Shown here: one piece after another, positions 25,384 to 37,939 of the stretch
Layout: the number at the start of each line of letters is the position of its first letter
Numbering within the stretch: position 1 is the first letter of the stretch
Origin: Hyposmocoma kahamanoa
Lineage: Eukaryota > Arthropoda > Insecta > Lepidoptera > Cosmopterigidae
DNA length: 64,000 nucleotides
NCBI RefSeq assembly: GCF_003589595.1
Contig: NW_020653713.1
Span: forward strand, 6,858,691 to 6,922,690
Direction: 5' to 3'
Program-made: the position numbers and the translations under genes
The notes under the pieces: generated by a model
Told to the model about the DNA's origin: nothing
Databases searched by the model: none
What the model saw: the letters and a program-made list of their open reading frames with translations, nothing else

Positions 25384-25622
25384 TGATACCGCATCTGGTG
25401 GTAAGCGACTGTTTGTTCGCAGTAGTCGCAGTGCCAATCAAAGTTTTAAATCGCAAAGATCTGAGGGGCACTGTCACTGCGCCCGTCACCTTGAAACATA
25501 AGTTGACATGTTGAAATTACGCGCACATGGAGCGCGTAATTTCACCAGCACCCTCATCCGTCAAAACCGGAACATTACAACTTGACGGCAGAAATAGGTA
25601 AAATGGTAGTACTTCCCTAAGG
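25384..25622 (-). repeat. Family B repeat, inverted partner of 25158-25362
   Basis: Contains gcatctggtggtaagcg, aaagatctgaggggcact, ttcaccagcaccctcatc and ggcagaaataggtaaaatgg. A short internal inverted repeat (acgcgcacatggagcgcgt) has formed at 25514-25532. Confidence 0.9.
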
Positions 25623-26182
25623 TAAATTATAATGTTATTGTGCCTACAGACTTTTTTCTATCTATGCACTAAATTTTTCTTGTCATAGATGTTGTTCCCT
25701 ATGAAGCAAAATTAGAAAAACCTCCATTTTGATCAAAATGGGACTCGTGTAAGTTTTACCGTCTTCATAGACAAACAAACAAATATTATCCGAAAAACGT
25801 ACGAATTGTAGTCCGTTTATTTCTCCAATAAGTCTTTTAACTCAGTTTTCTTAACTGTTCCACAATTTAGATAAGAAAAAACTTTACAGATTTGTAAGTT
25901 GAATGCACCTTATCCTTTTGCAACTAGTTTCTTCATTATTTTAACAAATCAAAAACCTACTTTGCAGTGATTCGAGAGACACACTAAAATTCATAAAGGT
26001 TTATAGAATATATAATTATTCACTAGGTATTATAGACAAAGACTTAGAGTTGAGATCCCGGATTCGAAGCCAGCCTCGGCTTGAAAGCCGATACGACAAA
26101 CCGTTGGGCTAATACGACATGTTGTTCATAAAAAAAAGTGTTTAATGCTTATAGTCAATCCATTACAGTGCTATACACAGGT

Positions 26183-26470
26183 CTCTTTTTTATGAACAAG
26201 TCGTGCGCCTGGTAGCATCATACGCCTGTAGATGACAGTTGTAGCGCCACTTAGAGCTTTAAACTGAAAAGACCGAGAGTCATTGCCACTACGCCCGTCA
26301 CCTTAATACAATAAGTTGACAAGTCCTATGTACGTGTATTTTCACCAGCATCCTTAGGTACCTTTCAAAACCGAAAGACAGTAATCCTCACATTGCTGCT
26401 CGGCAGCAGAAATAGGTTAGGTGGCAGTACTGCCCTGGACTTTCACAGATAGCTCTACTGCTACTAAAAC
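26183..26470 (-). repeat. Family B repeat
   Basis: Runs from ttttttatgaacaagtcgtg to gatagctctactgctactaa. Diverged from the other copies, but all blocks are present. Confidence 0.88.
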
Positions 26471-26561
26471 CTATATATTCATAAGATTTATGGAAAAGTT
26501 AATTTTTGGTATTAACAGTTAAAAGCAATATCAGGAACATAGAGAAGATTCAAATGATCAA

Positions 26562-26850
26562 CTGCCTCCGTGGCCGAACGGTTACCATGCCGGACTGCCA
26601 CGCAGAGGTCCCAGGTTCGATTCCCGGGCCGAGAGAAATAGTTGTATGGCCTACAATTATTTCTCTCGTGAGTTTGGGTGTAATTTGTGGTTGTCTATAT
26701 GTGTGTCCATGGCACCCGCGACACAGGGTTTCCCTAGTGCGGGGCTATGTTGAGTGTGTTATTAATGATCGCCCCAAATTTCAAACACGTTGTCCCTATG
26801 AACGATCATGGAACGTTATGCGTTTCACCAGCAAAACCAGAACGCATTAA
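26562..26850 (+). repeat. tRNA-derived SINE (Gly-like head)
   Basis: The head reads gcctccgtggccgaacgg, cggactgccacgcagagg and box B ggttcgattcccggg. The actgccacgc loop recalls tRNA-Gly(GCC). The body contains atttctctcgtgagtttggg and gcacccgcgacacagg. A second copy is at 63373-63521. Confidence 0.8.
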
Positions 26851-28149
26851 TGGTCACGTTACTTATTAGATTAGGTCATATTTCAGAGTAGGGTTTATAC
26901 CATAGGTAGAACGATACAAATCGTCCACCAAGAGGTTGTAAGCCTTCTACGACACACAGGTTTAAATTTTGATGCGACGATACTTCAGCGTCCGCTCTCA
27001 AAGAAGAAGTAACCGATCTCCCACGGGGCTATCACTCCGAAAATTAATTATAACAAGTTACTTAATTAATTTTTAAATTGATTTATATACCTAATTTCGT
27101 ACTTTATTAACAAAAATGTAAAGTTGAACGACCTTCGCTACGCTAGCGGCGATATGTTCTGCTATTGAGTAATACGTTAACATTTTTCGCGATTTAAAGC
27201 CGTTATTGTGGTGCTTATGATTACAGCTGTTAATATTCAGTGATATTATACGTATACCGCTACCCGAAACACCGAAATTTGTTTCCTAATTAAATAAAAA
27301 ATCAAAACGAAAGCAGTTTAATTAAAATCTTTTTTCTACTCCATAATAATCTGGTAACTATAATTTCATAAACCATGTCACAAAGGCGCTCTTTTTAGTT
27401 CTGAACCAAAATTATATTGTCTATGGTACTCGCTACTGAACTGAAAATTTTCTCATTATCATTCTATACACTATACACAGAACTATATTGAGTTTCAAAA
27501 AAAGAACGTCATATTTTTGCTAGTTAAAAGAGTCTCCTAAAACGCGTCGCCGTGTACCTGAATAATTAATAAAAATTATAATAATTCAAATTATTTTATT
27601 AAAAATAATATCTCAAAATATTTCATAACAGGTATGTACATACAGAGGCGTAACCATTTGGCAGAAAAAAACTATTTAAAAACAATATAAAGTATGACGC
27701 TACTCAAACGCTCTACTGCCTCCTGATTGGTTAAAATATAAGCAGTACTTGGCCAATCAGAGACACGTCTATTTTATCTCTGGTATTTGCTTTTGTAGGT
27801 TTTGTTCGGTTTCTTTTTGTGTTTCATTATTTTAATTTACTCGTAGAAAAATTATTGTACGCAATAATTACATAATTAGGTCTTAAAATCTCATACGCTT
27901 AGCTTAGGCCTTAGGCTAAACACCGTACACGATTTTAACAGCCCTCATTATGAAACGATTTCATAAAATACTATCAGGTAAAAAAGTCTCTTTTTGTTCT
28001 TATTTAAGGCTAAAACTCCGTCTCAAACAAACACTTCTCAACTGAACATTATAAAAGCTCAAGTATGCGGATATTGGAATAATAAGCAGCAATTCTATCT
28101 AATACCACCGTTATTGGAAACAGTTGGGGACAGTACGGTTTGGAAAGTG
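26851..28149. other. Gene-free AT-rich stretch
   Basis: No recognised feature. Two ccaat-type boxes near 27725-27765 face each other (attgg ... ccaat). Confidence 0.4.
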
Positions 28150-28265
28150 GCTGTAGATTCGAGGCACGGAGGTCGACGCGGGCGCAGACGGCGGCGGCGG
28201 CAGTTAGCCCGTAATGAGGCGAGTGGGGACATTAAATTGAGATATGTTTCCGGTGCGATATGATG
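28150..28265. promoter_or_regulatory. GC-rich island with homeodomain-like motifs
   Basis: A ggcgcagacggcggcggcgg core followed by cccgtaatgaggcg and acattaaattgag. It is short, unique and isolated. Confidence 0.3.
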
Positions 28266-28409
28266 CGTACTCTTTGACCGCGTTTAGGCACCATTTTGTT
28301 TCTTATTTGGAAACGAAATTATTAATGACGAAATCAACGTTATTAACTAACCAGAATTCGACAATTTGATTAGATTACATATTTTTCCATGTAAAAGTTT
28401 GTCTGTAAA

Positions 28410-28650
28410 AGAATCAAAACAGCCATGGTAGTCCAATGGTTTGACCTACCGTCTCTCAGGCTGAGGGACTTGGGTTCCGGGCGTGCACCTCTGAGTTTTC
28501 GAAATTTATGTGCGAAATTTACCATGAGCTTTTCGGTGAACGAAAATATCGTGAGGAAATCTGCAAAGCAATTTAATGATGTGTGTAAGAATCCGCGTTA
28601 TATAATGACTGCAGGATTTATATTGAATTATAAATAAAAAAAATGTATTG
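28410..28650 (+). repeat. SINE with degenerate tRNA head
   Basis: The head gtagtccaatggtttgacc and a worn box B (cttgggttccgggcg) are followed by a body containing cacctctgagttttcg, atgtgcgaaattt, aacgaaaatatcgtgagg and aatgatgtgtgtaag, a body common in moth SINEs. Confidence 0.75.
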
Positions 28651-29218
28651 TAATTATAAAATGTACTGAAAATGCAAAAATGACATGAAAGGAAGAAAAA
28701 CAATTGTGATTAAACAAAAGAAACAAAAATAAATAAATTGCAAAGGAATAAAGAAGTATTTAACAAAAAAAAGAAATTGTATGTCGTTGACAATGTGTGT
28801 GGGTAACCTATCACAACGTCGAAAATTTTTTTGTCCGAAACAACGTTTCTTCGAATTTTCATTACACCGGAAACCGAATTATAACGAAACAGTTGTTCTT
28901 TCAGGATTTGTTGAATATTTATCGCAAAGACACGATTAGGTTCGGTTAGGTTAGATTAAGTTAGGTTTAAAAGAAAAAACATTTTCCTCTCAAAATTACT
29001 TTCGAGGTTATAAAATTTCGATCAAACGTTACTTCTGGAAAATGTCATTTCGGATGACTTACTTACTTTTATTTACTGATAGGTAACCATGTGTGTGAAG
29101 TTCCCAATACTATATAAGCTAACTATTATTATTATTGTACATGTATTCCAAATTTTTCAAAAAGAAGATTATTAGTCCATTAATAAATCATCTTTATCGT
29201 TAGAATAATAATATCGTT

Positions 29219-29420
29219 TTGTCAATCAGGGCTACCAGGCCTCCGCCCCTCGAGGGCCGCAGGCACTCAGCAAATGGCAGCTGCGGCCATAACTCGCTAG
29301 ATGTCGTGCCAGCCCGCATTACAGAGACAACCGCGAGGTGCGGCCACGACCCGCGCCCTATTGACCGCGGTTTAACGCGTAAACACCACCTTCCACCAAT
29401 GACAACAACCACACCATCCT
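29219..29420. promoter_or_regulatory. GC-rich island
   Basis: Contains an E-box (cagctg), ccgcggtttaa and a forkhead-like gtaaacacc. Overlapping ORFs on both strands look compositional. Confidence 0.3.
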
Positions 29421-29639
29421 GTTACACAACACTTACAAATGTATCAAATACATTAACGATATGTTTGTGTAAGAAACTGAAATTACGTGGTTAATAACAG
29501 CGATGGAAAGCGAAACGCGCGATCGGATCGTCAATGAAAGTGTGGTTAGTCAGCCGCAAGCTAACCTCTAGATGAGTGCGTACAAATCACGTTTCGCGCG
29601 AATCAATACTTAAGTTCAGGCGATCGTCCCCCTGCAATA

Positions 29640-30150
29640 AACAGTGGGGAGTAGTTGGGGGCCGGTGGTGGTGTAAGGGGGGCGGCCCTCGCCCACCTGA
29701 CCGTCACTAATCAGGGCTCATCCCGCGGACACCTACAGTAATTGCACGCACTTTATTGCGCGGATGTGCGGGCGGCCGTAACGCTGTATTTATGTAGACG
29801 CAAACACGTAGATGTACAGGCGGATGTCCGGAATAGTAATTTGCATTTGGGGCGTTAATGATTCAGGGGAAATTCATGTTCGATGTTCGAGAGATAGTCG
29901 CAAACAGGCGACGCGTCTCTTTGGAGAGATATTAAAGCAAGCCCACTCGCAGAATTCAATTTTTATTGACGCTTTTGTAGTTTGATGTAAAGTTCTAGGA
30001 ATGGAATGACCTTAAAGGCGGTAGATGCGTGTATTAGTAAATTGAATTGCGCAGAACAAGCGGCGAGCGCTCATTACGACCGGTGATTTGGGCGCGGAAG
30101 TAAACAGAAGTCATGTAGCGTGTACCCAGCGCACGCGACGCGCCAACCCA
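29640..30150. promoter_or_regulatory. Long unique island with octamer and homeodomain motifs
   Basis: About 500 bp of mixed composition without recognised repeats. It has a perfect octamer ATTTGCAT (29839-29846), cgttaatgattcagg, cactttattgcgcgg and ctgtatttatgtag. This density of ordered motifs is typical of enhancers, but no conservation data are available. Confidence 0.4.
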
Positions 30151-31021
30151 ATTTCGAAAGGGTGAGACGGATCGCATATTGACATAATGTATCGAAGAGG
30201 TTCCGTATAATAATAAATTAACTATAATAATAGCGTAACTAACACTATTTTTCGGGTTAGTTTTATCTACCTAACTTCCGTGTCAATTTTTATTATTTAA
30301 GTATTCGAGGGTATTATCGTGAAATATTAAATAATATCGTAGGTTACTACACTAGATAATTAAACAATACTTCATGTTATATACTAGAATATTGAAATAA
30401 TCAAAAGTGCCACCGAAATTAGGTACAGAAATCTAACAATTACCCTGACAATTACCCTTCTACTTATGTAAATAGTCACTAATGGGCTTATATATCTCTC
30501 ACAATTATAATAAAATTCTCGAAGAAACCGCTACGTTTTAGACTCAGGTCTATTTGGCCCGTGATAAAGATAAATAAACACAATAACTTAAATTAATAAA
30601 TAAGAGAAAAAAAATTTGCTAAATAACAATAAAAATCCAGGCTTAACACCAACTATGTAAGTACGCCTATAGAGTGGCAAATGAATCAGACGAGCAAAGG
30701 TTAGAGTTCAATCGATATTATATTTTTAGTGCACTTCTCGCTTGACCTCATTGCAAGTGGGGAAACCCGACATGATGGAGGCTGTAATGTAAGTAGGACA
30801 CCGTCATCTAATTGAATTCTGTGATATTTTAAAAAACGGTCGTGTTATTTCAACGAAACGCGAACACCGACAACATTGACGAGTTATTCATTCATCAAAT
30901 TTAGTCATTCAGTAATCAAATTTATGTGGAACTATAGAAAACATGCTCTTATAAAAAAATGCGATGATCTCTACATGCAACTTTCAATATGATTCCAAGT
31001 CCTTTGTTGCCCTTGTAATGT
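30151..31021. other. Gene-free AT-rich stretch
   Basis: Nothing recognised. Confidence 0.45.
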
Positions 31022-31326
31022 CTTTTTTTTATAACATCAAGTGACGGGACGAACAAGTCGTGCGCCTGATGGTAAGCTACACGCCTGTCCATACCAGTTA
31101 CAGTGCCACTGAGAGCTCTAAATTGCAAAGATCTGAGGGGCACTACCACTGCGCCCGTCACCCTGCGACATAAGTTGCCAACTCCCATATGCCTGTAATT
31201 TCACCAGCACCCTTACCCGTCAAAACCGGAACACAGTAATGCTGACATTACTGCTTGGCGGCAGAATTAAGTAAGATGGCAGTACTACCCTGGACGAACC
31301 TTTCACAAGGAGCGCTACTGCTACAT
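31022..31326 (-). repeat. Family B repeat (full length)
   Basis: One of the most complete copies: tttataacatcaagtgacgg to aaggagcgctactgctac. Confidence 0.92.
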
Positions 31327-31379
31327 AAATCATGTATCAGTATAATCTATATCATACTATACCATGATAATACATTCCT

Positions 31380-31560
31380 ATATTACTACCAACAGACCCA
31401 GTGGTAAGATAGGAAAATCTTTTTACCCGTTGTACTACCAGCAATAATATGGGTAGAAACATTTTCCACTTACGCTTAGTAGTAGCACGGGAATAATATT
31501 AATGCCCGTGTTACTACTGGTAGTGTAGCTACTAGTAATACGGACAAGAAAGGTTTTAAG
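31380..31560. repeat. Imperfect palindromic repeat rich in gtagtac/gtactac
   Basis: Several tactaccag and ggtagtgtag motifs face each other around 31470, so much of the 180 bp can fold back. It looks like a decayed fold-back element. Confidence 0.45.
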
Positions 31561-31929
31561 CAAGGTTCGAAATTATCAATACTTTGTTTTCTTTGATAAT
31601 TTATCGTAATAATTCTCCGATAATTATCCATTTCGATTCATAGTTTTGATTGTTAATTTTTGACTAAAAATTACAAACAGTGTGAAAAATACTCGTAAAT
31701 AAACACGAAGGAAAAGCCATGGGAAAACAATTTGGTTTGTGACTTTTCTTTTTATTGACGCGTTTGTATACGTCTCTGATACAAACAAATATATGGCACG
31801 AGATTGCTAGCGTCAGTATTTTGTTCTTCCAAATAATTTTAAAAATATCTAAATAAAACAATAAAAAAATTCTGTGTTTTTCGATCTTTGTATTCATAAC
31901 CTAACAAAACTAGTGGTAACTCCACAAAT

Positions 31930-32245
31930 ATCTCAATAAATACATTTGATTAAAAAACGACATCTGCATCAGTTGTGATACCTGTAAAGGCATCGGCCGC
32001 GGTGAGAAGGTTATTAAAAAATCTCTCACTAGATGTCACTAGCGGCGACTAATGCCGAAAGTCAGTACAAAGATCTATAACGAAAATACATAGGAAAATT
32101 TCGACAACTCACTAACTGGACCCGTGGCTCAGATGATTAGCGCAATGCGGTGTAGCATGGTCGTGTGTTCAAGTCACACCGGGACGACAAAAAAAAATTG
32201 TTCTACGTGTTTCGATCTTTCTATTCATAATATCAAAATAATTAT
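31930..32245 (+). repeat. tRNA-bearing repeat, copy 3 (different tRNA-like head)
   Basis: Same layout: gacatctgcatcagttg, gtaaaggcatcgg, aaatctctcactagatg, cataggaaaatttcg, then a tRNA-like segment 32119-32187 (T arm GTGTG/CACAC), then ttcgatctttctattcata. The tRNA-like part differs in its stems, and A-rich sequence replaces the T-run. An isolated tail lies at 31868-31900. Confidence 0.65.
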
Positions 32246-32321
32246 CAATGATAATTACCACTTCGAACCCTAGTTTATACTAGATATATTTTGAGTTTGT
32301 TAAATAAATTCCCTTCGGGTG

Positions 32322-32360
32322 TATAAATAGCGCTGTTGGGGGTTTAGTTGCATTTACTGA
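32322..32360 (+). promoter_or_regulatory. TATA box and possible initiator
   Basis: TATAAATA at 32322-32329 lies about 25 bp upstream of tttagttgcat, which weakly resembles an insect initiator, followed by a GC-richer stretch to 32520. No gene was found downstream, so this may be chance or a lncRNA promoter. Confidence 0.2.
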
Positions 32361-32520
32361 AATACGGATCTCCTATTGTAGCTAGTTACTTGGTTGGGTA
32401 CTAGCAGTGGTGGCGCACGCTACCAATCACGTTATTGGCGGCTAATAGCGGCGTAATTACTGCGTGACTCCGTGCTCGGCGTGGCCCGACGCACCGCAAC
32501 TCTAGTTTACGTGTACGTAA

Positions 32521-34059
32521 ACACAGCCCTCCGAACAACCCTGCCCTGGTACGGTCTAAATTGGAATAATAGTGAAACATCGTCAGCACAAAACCGATTT
32601 ATTTTTAAATAAACGATTACATGTTTTTTTATTTGTACATGTAAAGTATAAAACTTTATGAGTTTCGTGTACGATTGATTAGTAGTCACAATGTTTATTG
32701 TTCTGAAACTGTATCTAAGGACATATCCCCATTATTTGTAAAGGATAAAACCTTTAGTAAAAGTAGAAGAATAAAACAAAGCAAAGCCTTATTATATGTC
32801 TGTGGTGCTCGTAAAGGGGCCATTCAGACATAAGGACCGTTCCCACACAATCAATCGCTTCCTCTCCTCGTCCGTCGTTCGCGGATGGCAACGTTCAAAG
32901 GTTCATCTCGTTGTAGATATGTAGCTATTTTCATAGCTGTATCCACAGAACAATAAATACAGTAGATGTGTTTAATTTGCATCGCACGTGTGCCAAGAGT
33001 GCGCGAAGTTCCACATACTTAATCTCAGTCTGCTTTCGCTTTGTACGTTATGGTCGTGTCAATTATCACGCGCAAAACCTCGAAAATTGTAGAAAAATGC
33101 CTTATTTTGCTACTTCGGAGTGCAAAATGATAGTTGCACTTGTTATATTATTTATGGTGGTATTAAATATCATTGTTGTCTTGTTTAATTTTATATAAAT
33201 AAATTAAAAATTTTCTGTTTATCGTAATATTTTTTTTGTTACAGGAACGAAAATAAACTTTACACCGCTGCAATATGGTCGCTTGTTTTTTGGAGAACTA
33301 AGTAAACATCTCCAATACGTCGTCGTTTAGTTATTGACCGTTAGATGGTAGCACATTGATTGAAATTTCGATATAAAATCAAAACGTCGAAATATGTATT
33401 GAATTTTCAACAATATGCTAACAGGGTAAAGTTTAAATTCAGCATTTCAACAGTTCCTGAATTTGATATTTGTTTTTAATTAAAAACTACGATCGACCAT
33501 TATCAAGATTCATATGTTTCAAATTATGAATGTGAGTTTTAGTGACAGCGGGAGGCTTAAGACATTTCGATTGTTTTTTTTTCCCTGGCTCGTAAAACAT
33601 CTTGATATTATGTATTTTAATTTTAACACTAACACTAGAATTTATCGCCATCGAATTTCGTCATACAACAAACACGAAATTGTAAATCAGGTACTAATTT
33701 TACACGAGCGTGGGTTTGTATATTATTGCAATAACTCTTCAAATGTGTGGTTTGGCCACCGCCGCCTAATTGTCTACCTCTTTCTATAATAATTATAACT
33801 AGACGTGCTGTATCACCTATTTCGAGAAACTAACTATTATGAGAAACAAAGAATTTTAATGCCGTGTAATATAGATCTATTTCGAATGTTGTTTATATTT
33901 GCAACATCTCATGTTTTCATAAATTGTCGCTGAAAAATTTAAAATTCGACAGCTTTCAACTTTGAGAGCGGAGGAAACCCGCGTCTAAAATATATTCCAT
34001 TAACGCTAAAAGAAAACAGAAGAGTGAAACAAATCTCACATTTCGGCGACTTGGACAAA
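32521..34059. other. Gene-free AT-rich stretch
   Basis: Short ORFs only; none shows family similarity. Confidence 0.45.
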
Positions 34060-34440
34060 CCGAAGGCTGTGCGGCGACTTCCGGTGCGTGAGTGCACCCC
34101 CTCCCCGGCTAAATATAACCGGGGGCAGGGGGGTGGTCAGATAGACAGCAGGCGGGGTCGGCAAGGGGGCAGAGGGTGCTATCTCTTCGAAATATAGCGC
34201 TCTTCCCGATTCATTTGTTGTGTGATTTCAGCGGTGCTTTGATGTAGGACCTCCGCGCCGCCGCCTTGCCTGCGCCCTTCGCCAAGGTGATAACCATGTT
34301 GTAATTTACTACTACCAATTGTTACCAGCAAAGGTCACGGCGTAGATGGACTCGTATTAATTAAACTAAGTAGGGCACGACGCACCCATCACTTCGCCAC
34401 CCAGTGGAATCTCTTTATATCGACGATTTCCTATTTTTAG
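34060..34440. promoter_or_regulatory. Long unique island with MEF2-like and nuclear-receptor half sites
   Basis: Contains ctaaatataac (34109-34119, MEF2-like), gggggcaggggggtgg, ctccgcgccgccgcc, aaggtcacgg (34331-34340, nuclear-receptor half-site) and attaattaaac. It is unique in the window. Confidence 0.4.
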
Positions 34441-35730
34441 TGCAATAAACACACCCTTAGAAAGACACTAGTTTTTTTTTCAGATTTCTGAATCTGAATT
34501 CTACTCAAAAAACATGAGAATTTACGCTATAATTTGGTGGAATATTTTTCTACCAGTTGTCAGAATCGAAATGTTGTATACCACAAATGCGACTAATTTA
34601 TACTGCGGGCGACAAATCGCCTTGTTTGTCTCCAACGAAAATGAAAGTACCATTGGCGAATATCGCGAGTGATAAGCAAAACACAAACAAGCCATGAGGG
34701 ATGTCGCTATTGACTTGTGACAAACGAGCTGGCCGCACTCGCCACAGCGGTGAAATCATCGGATACATTGTGTTATGGGTGTCCTAAATGAACACAGACT
34801 TTAAAAGAGACGTAAGTCTTGTTTTACGGCGAAAATACGTTACAGTACAAATGGAATACAAATAAAATTTTTAGCTCTGAGTAGATTGTAATCCAAAAGC
34901 TTCGTATTGGATATAAATTTGAAATGCACAATATCAGCTTATTTCTTGCAGGAATTATAAGGAGGCCTGAATTATTTCTTACGAAGGAAAATAGTTGAAA
35001 ACGACTCACTTAATTTCGTGTCACGCGAATCCTTTGAATCTCGCAGGACATTTGTACGGTTAGCGACATTGCCTTGGATTTTGCGCATGTTCAATATTCA
35101 TTCAACTTTAGGACGATTGCCGCTCACGCTAAAGCCGGTTTTTCGCCAACATTTAATTCTTATTCTTGTGTATGAAGTTCTTTAAGACTTTCCAATTTGG
35201 AATACAGTATGTTTAATTCATTATGTACTTTTTCTACTTACTCCGGACTAAAATAACACTGATGTCTCAGCTATACACAGAGCTTCTAAACGTTAAAGTG
35301 AAATTCTGGCTTGCAATCAGACCTAGTGTGGAACTTGGCTCAACTCTGAAGTAAGAATTGGGTTTATTTGCTTCTGTTGGGAAAACCTTAACCACAATAG
35401 GCTCTTGGTACCGGAACAATATATATTTAAATATCCTAAATCTACTCGTCAGTTTTTAACATCTTGGCAGCCACATTTCTTCAAATGATTCAATTTTTTC
35501 ACAACACTTTCATTTGCAAAATATCTACATATTTAGTATTTTCATTGAAAAATAATTTTAAATGTAATTCATGGAACGAAATAAGCAATTCATTGATGAT
35601 TTCGTAATTTACCCTAAATAAAAATATCTTCAAACAATTTTGTGGAAAAACAAAAAGTACCTATCGTAAAAAGTTAATATTTGTTTAAAACTTTTCGTTT
35701 GGTGATGTGAACTGTTTATAGTGAATGGTT
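34441..35730. other. Gene-free AT-rich stretch
   Basis: Nothing recognised. Confidence 0.45.
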
Positions 35731-36040
35731 TTTTTTTTAATATATATAATATCAACTGACGGGACGAATAAGTCTTGCACCTAATGGAAAGCTACATGCC
35801 TGTCCATAAAAGTTACAGTGCCACGCAGAGTTTTAAATCGCAAAGATCTGAGGGGCACTGCCACTGCGCCCGCCACCCTAAGACATAAGTTGACAAGTCC
35901 CATTTGCCTGTAATTTCACCAGCACCCTTACCCTTTAAAACCGGAGCACAGTAATGTTGACATTACTGCTTGGCGGCAGAAATAGAGTGGCAGTACTTCC
36001 CTGAACCAACTCTTTCACAAGGTGCTCTACTGCTACTAAA
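35731..36040 (-). repeat. Family B repeat (full length)
   Basis: From atatcaactgacgggacg to aaggtgctctactgctacta, with a T-run at the left corresponding to the A tail on the sense strand. Confidence 0.92.
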
Positions 36041-36433
36041 AAAGAGTAAGTGTAATTATAATAAAAGCTATTGTAACCTAATTAGTTCATACACACGTAC
36101 AAAAAACTTTTGTAAACGTACAAAATAGACCAGTGAGCAAAATAAATTAATTTTCATAAGTTACGCCATATTTCATTCATAAAATACATCGCATTGCACG
36201 TTTCGCGCGTAATTTCGAGAGACTGCGCCCATTTCATAAAATATAGTTCTCACTGGCCCTGTGCGCCCGTCGTCATAACAAAGTTACTGTATATGCAACA
36301 TATTTTTTCGAAATTAACATCAAAAACGTACAGAATATCAATTGAAATCTTATAAGTATAAGAAATAACACTTAAATTAAAATTGAAAAGAACCCCAATA
36401 CAACAGTGTAGCTACGCCAATAACTTCTTATTA

Positions 36434-36714
36434 AAAAAACCGACATCAAAAGGTCGTGGAATTACACTTAAGTGCGCGAAACTGGACACATCCCCTAGTT
36501 TGCCATCCTTTGAGATGGAATATTTCCTTCAAATTTAAATGGGACCAATACTGGTACAGGCACCCACTTCTCAACAAAAAAAGAATCATCAAAATCGGTT
36601 CACAAATCACAGAAAGAAAAAAATAACAGAGTTATCGCGTAACATACCAACATACAAAAAAATGCAGTCGAATTGACAACCACCTCCATTCTTTTAGAGT
36701 CGGTTAAAAAGTCA
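36434..36714 (+). repeat. Family A repeat
   Basis: From aaaaaaccgacatcaaaagg to tagagtcggttaaaaagt, with ggttcacaaatcac and gagttatcgcgtaac inside. Confidence 0.85.
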
Positions 36715-37939
36715 ATAAAGTCATTTGTCATCTGTAAGCTAACAACTCGCCGAGACCTATTTAAAGAGCCCAAAAACGATACTTTTACTGTAAGGAGAGT
36801 CGCATAGTTTCCAGATCGTTACGATTGCAGCACCAGATCAAATGTATAATCCAAACTATATTATTGTAACGCTACCGGACTATACTAAATATTAAGTTGA
36901 TCAGATAGGTGAAAGTAAAATAATAGTACATTGTATATTGCGGACGGTAAATAGGAAATTACGAACGAGACTCTATTAGTAGCCCGTAGTCGAAGACTAA
37001 GGGGTTTCGGAGTCGAGGTTCGTAATTTCCGTACCACTCATGAAACATACAATGTTTTTCATCACACTTGCGCGTAAACAGTATGATTGCATGAGGACAC
37101 CTACCTAGGCTGAAATGAGAAAACAAAGGCCCGATGGTTTTATTTGGGGCATTATAGTCAAGTTAGTTCTCATGCAGTTATACTATTTACGTGCAAGTAT
37201 GATGAAAATATTCTTACAATTGAGATGACAGAACCGATTCATCAAACACAGGTAAGAACCATTCCGATTAAATTAGCCTTCAGTTAAAAAACGCTATAAG
37301 ATCAGTCCAGCCGTTTGGGAGGTACAGACTAACATACAGACAAATAAACAGAGACCAAAGCTTCAACTTATAACTACCCTATATTTGCATCGGGGGCTAA
37401 AAAGAAATTCTAATAGTGATTAAGGAAAGTTCTATATAAAATTTAAGAACAGTTAGCTTATTCAATTTTACTGAATTTGATTCAAAAATTGCACTCCGTT
37501 ACAAAGCTTTTGAATATTTCGAATCTGTTTACGCTCTCAATCGGGCTAATATTAAAACTCTGAATAGTAAAATCAAAGCAAAACAAATTAATCGATCATC
37601 ACACGTGACATTGCCACCAATTATAAGTACTACCAAAGTTCGATGGTGATAATTAGTCGAGGCCAATGTACTGAATGTTATTATATAGCACAGTTGTCAA
37701 AGTCGGAAAAAGTGTACAACTTTGTTAGAGTACTTACATTGCCGGAATTTCTCCGTCGAATGACATTTACTATCTTATTGAATCGTGGTAAGTATAAATT
37801 AACACACAAGTTGAACAATTGTTTCATCCTCCAACTAGTCTATAACAACGACAGCAACTATTCTTACACTTATGGACTTACACTTATGGATTAAGTTCTC
37901 TGTATATTAAGAACCATTATGGAAAGATCATCCGCGTAA
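36715..37939. other. Gene-free stretch with repeat debris
   Basis: 37250-37400 (cagtccagccgtttgggagg, acagactaacatacagac) resembles a common insect repeat tail; 19140-19260 looks like the opposite orientation of the same kind. The rest may continue the LINE at 37940-38480. Confidence 0.4.

Noticed and set aside
26562..26640. Genuine tRNA-Gly gene
   Set aside because: The D arm and acceptor do not fold properly, and the head is joined to a SINE body also seen at 63.4 kb.
28935..28975. Telomere-like ggttaggttag string
   Set aside because: Only irregular ttagg steps, not a tandem TTAGG array; likely chance.
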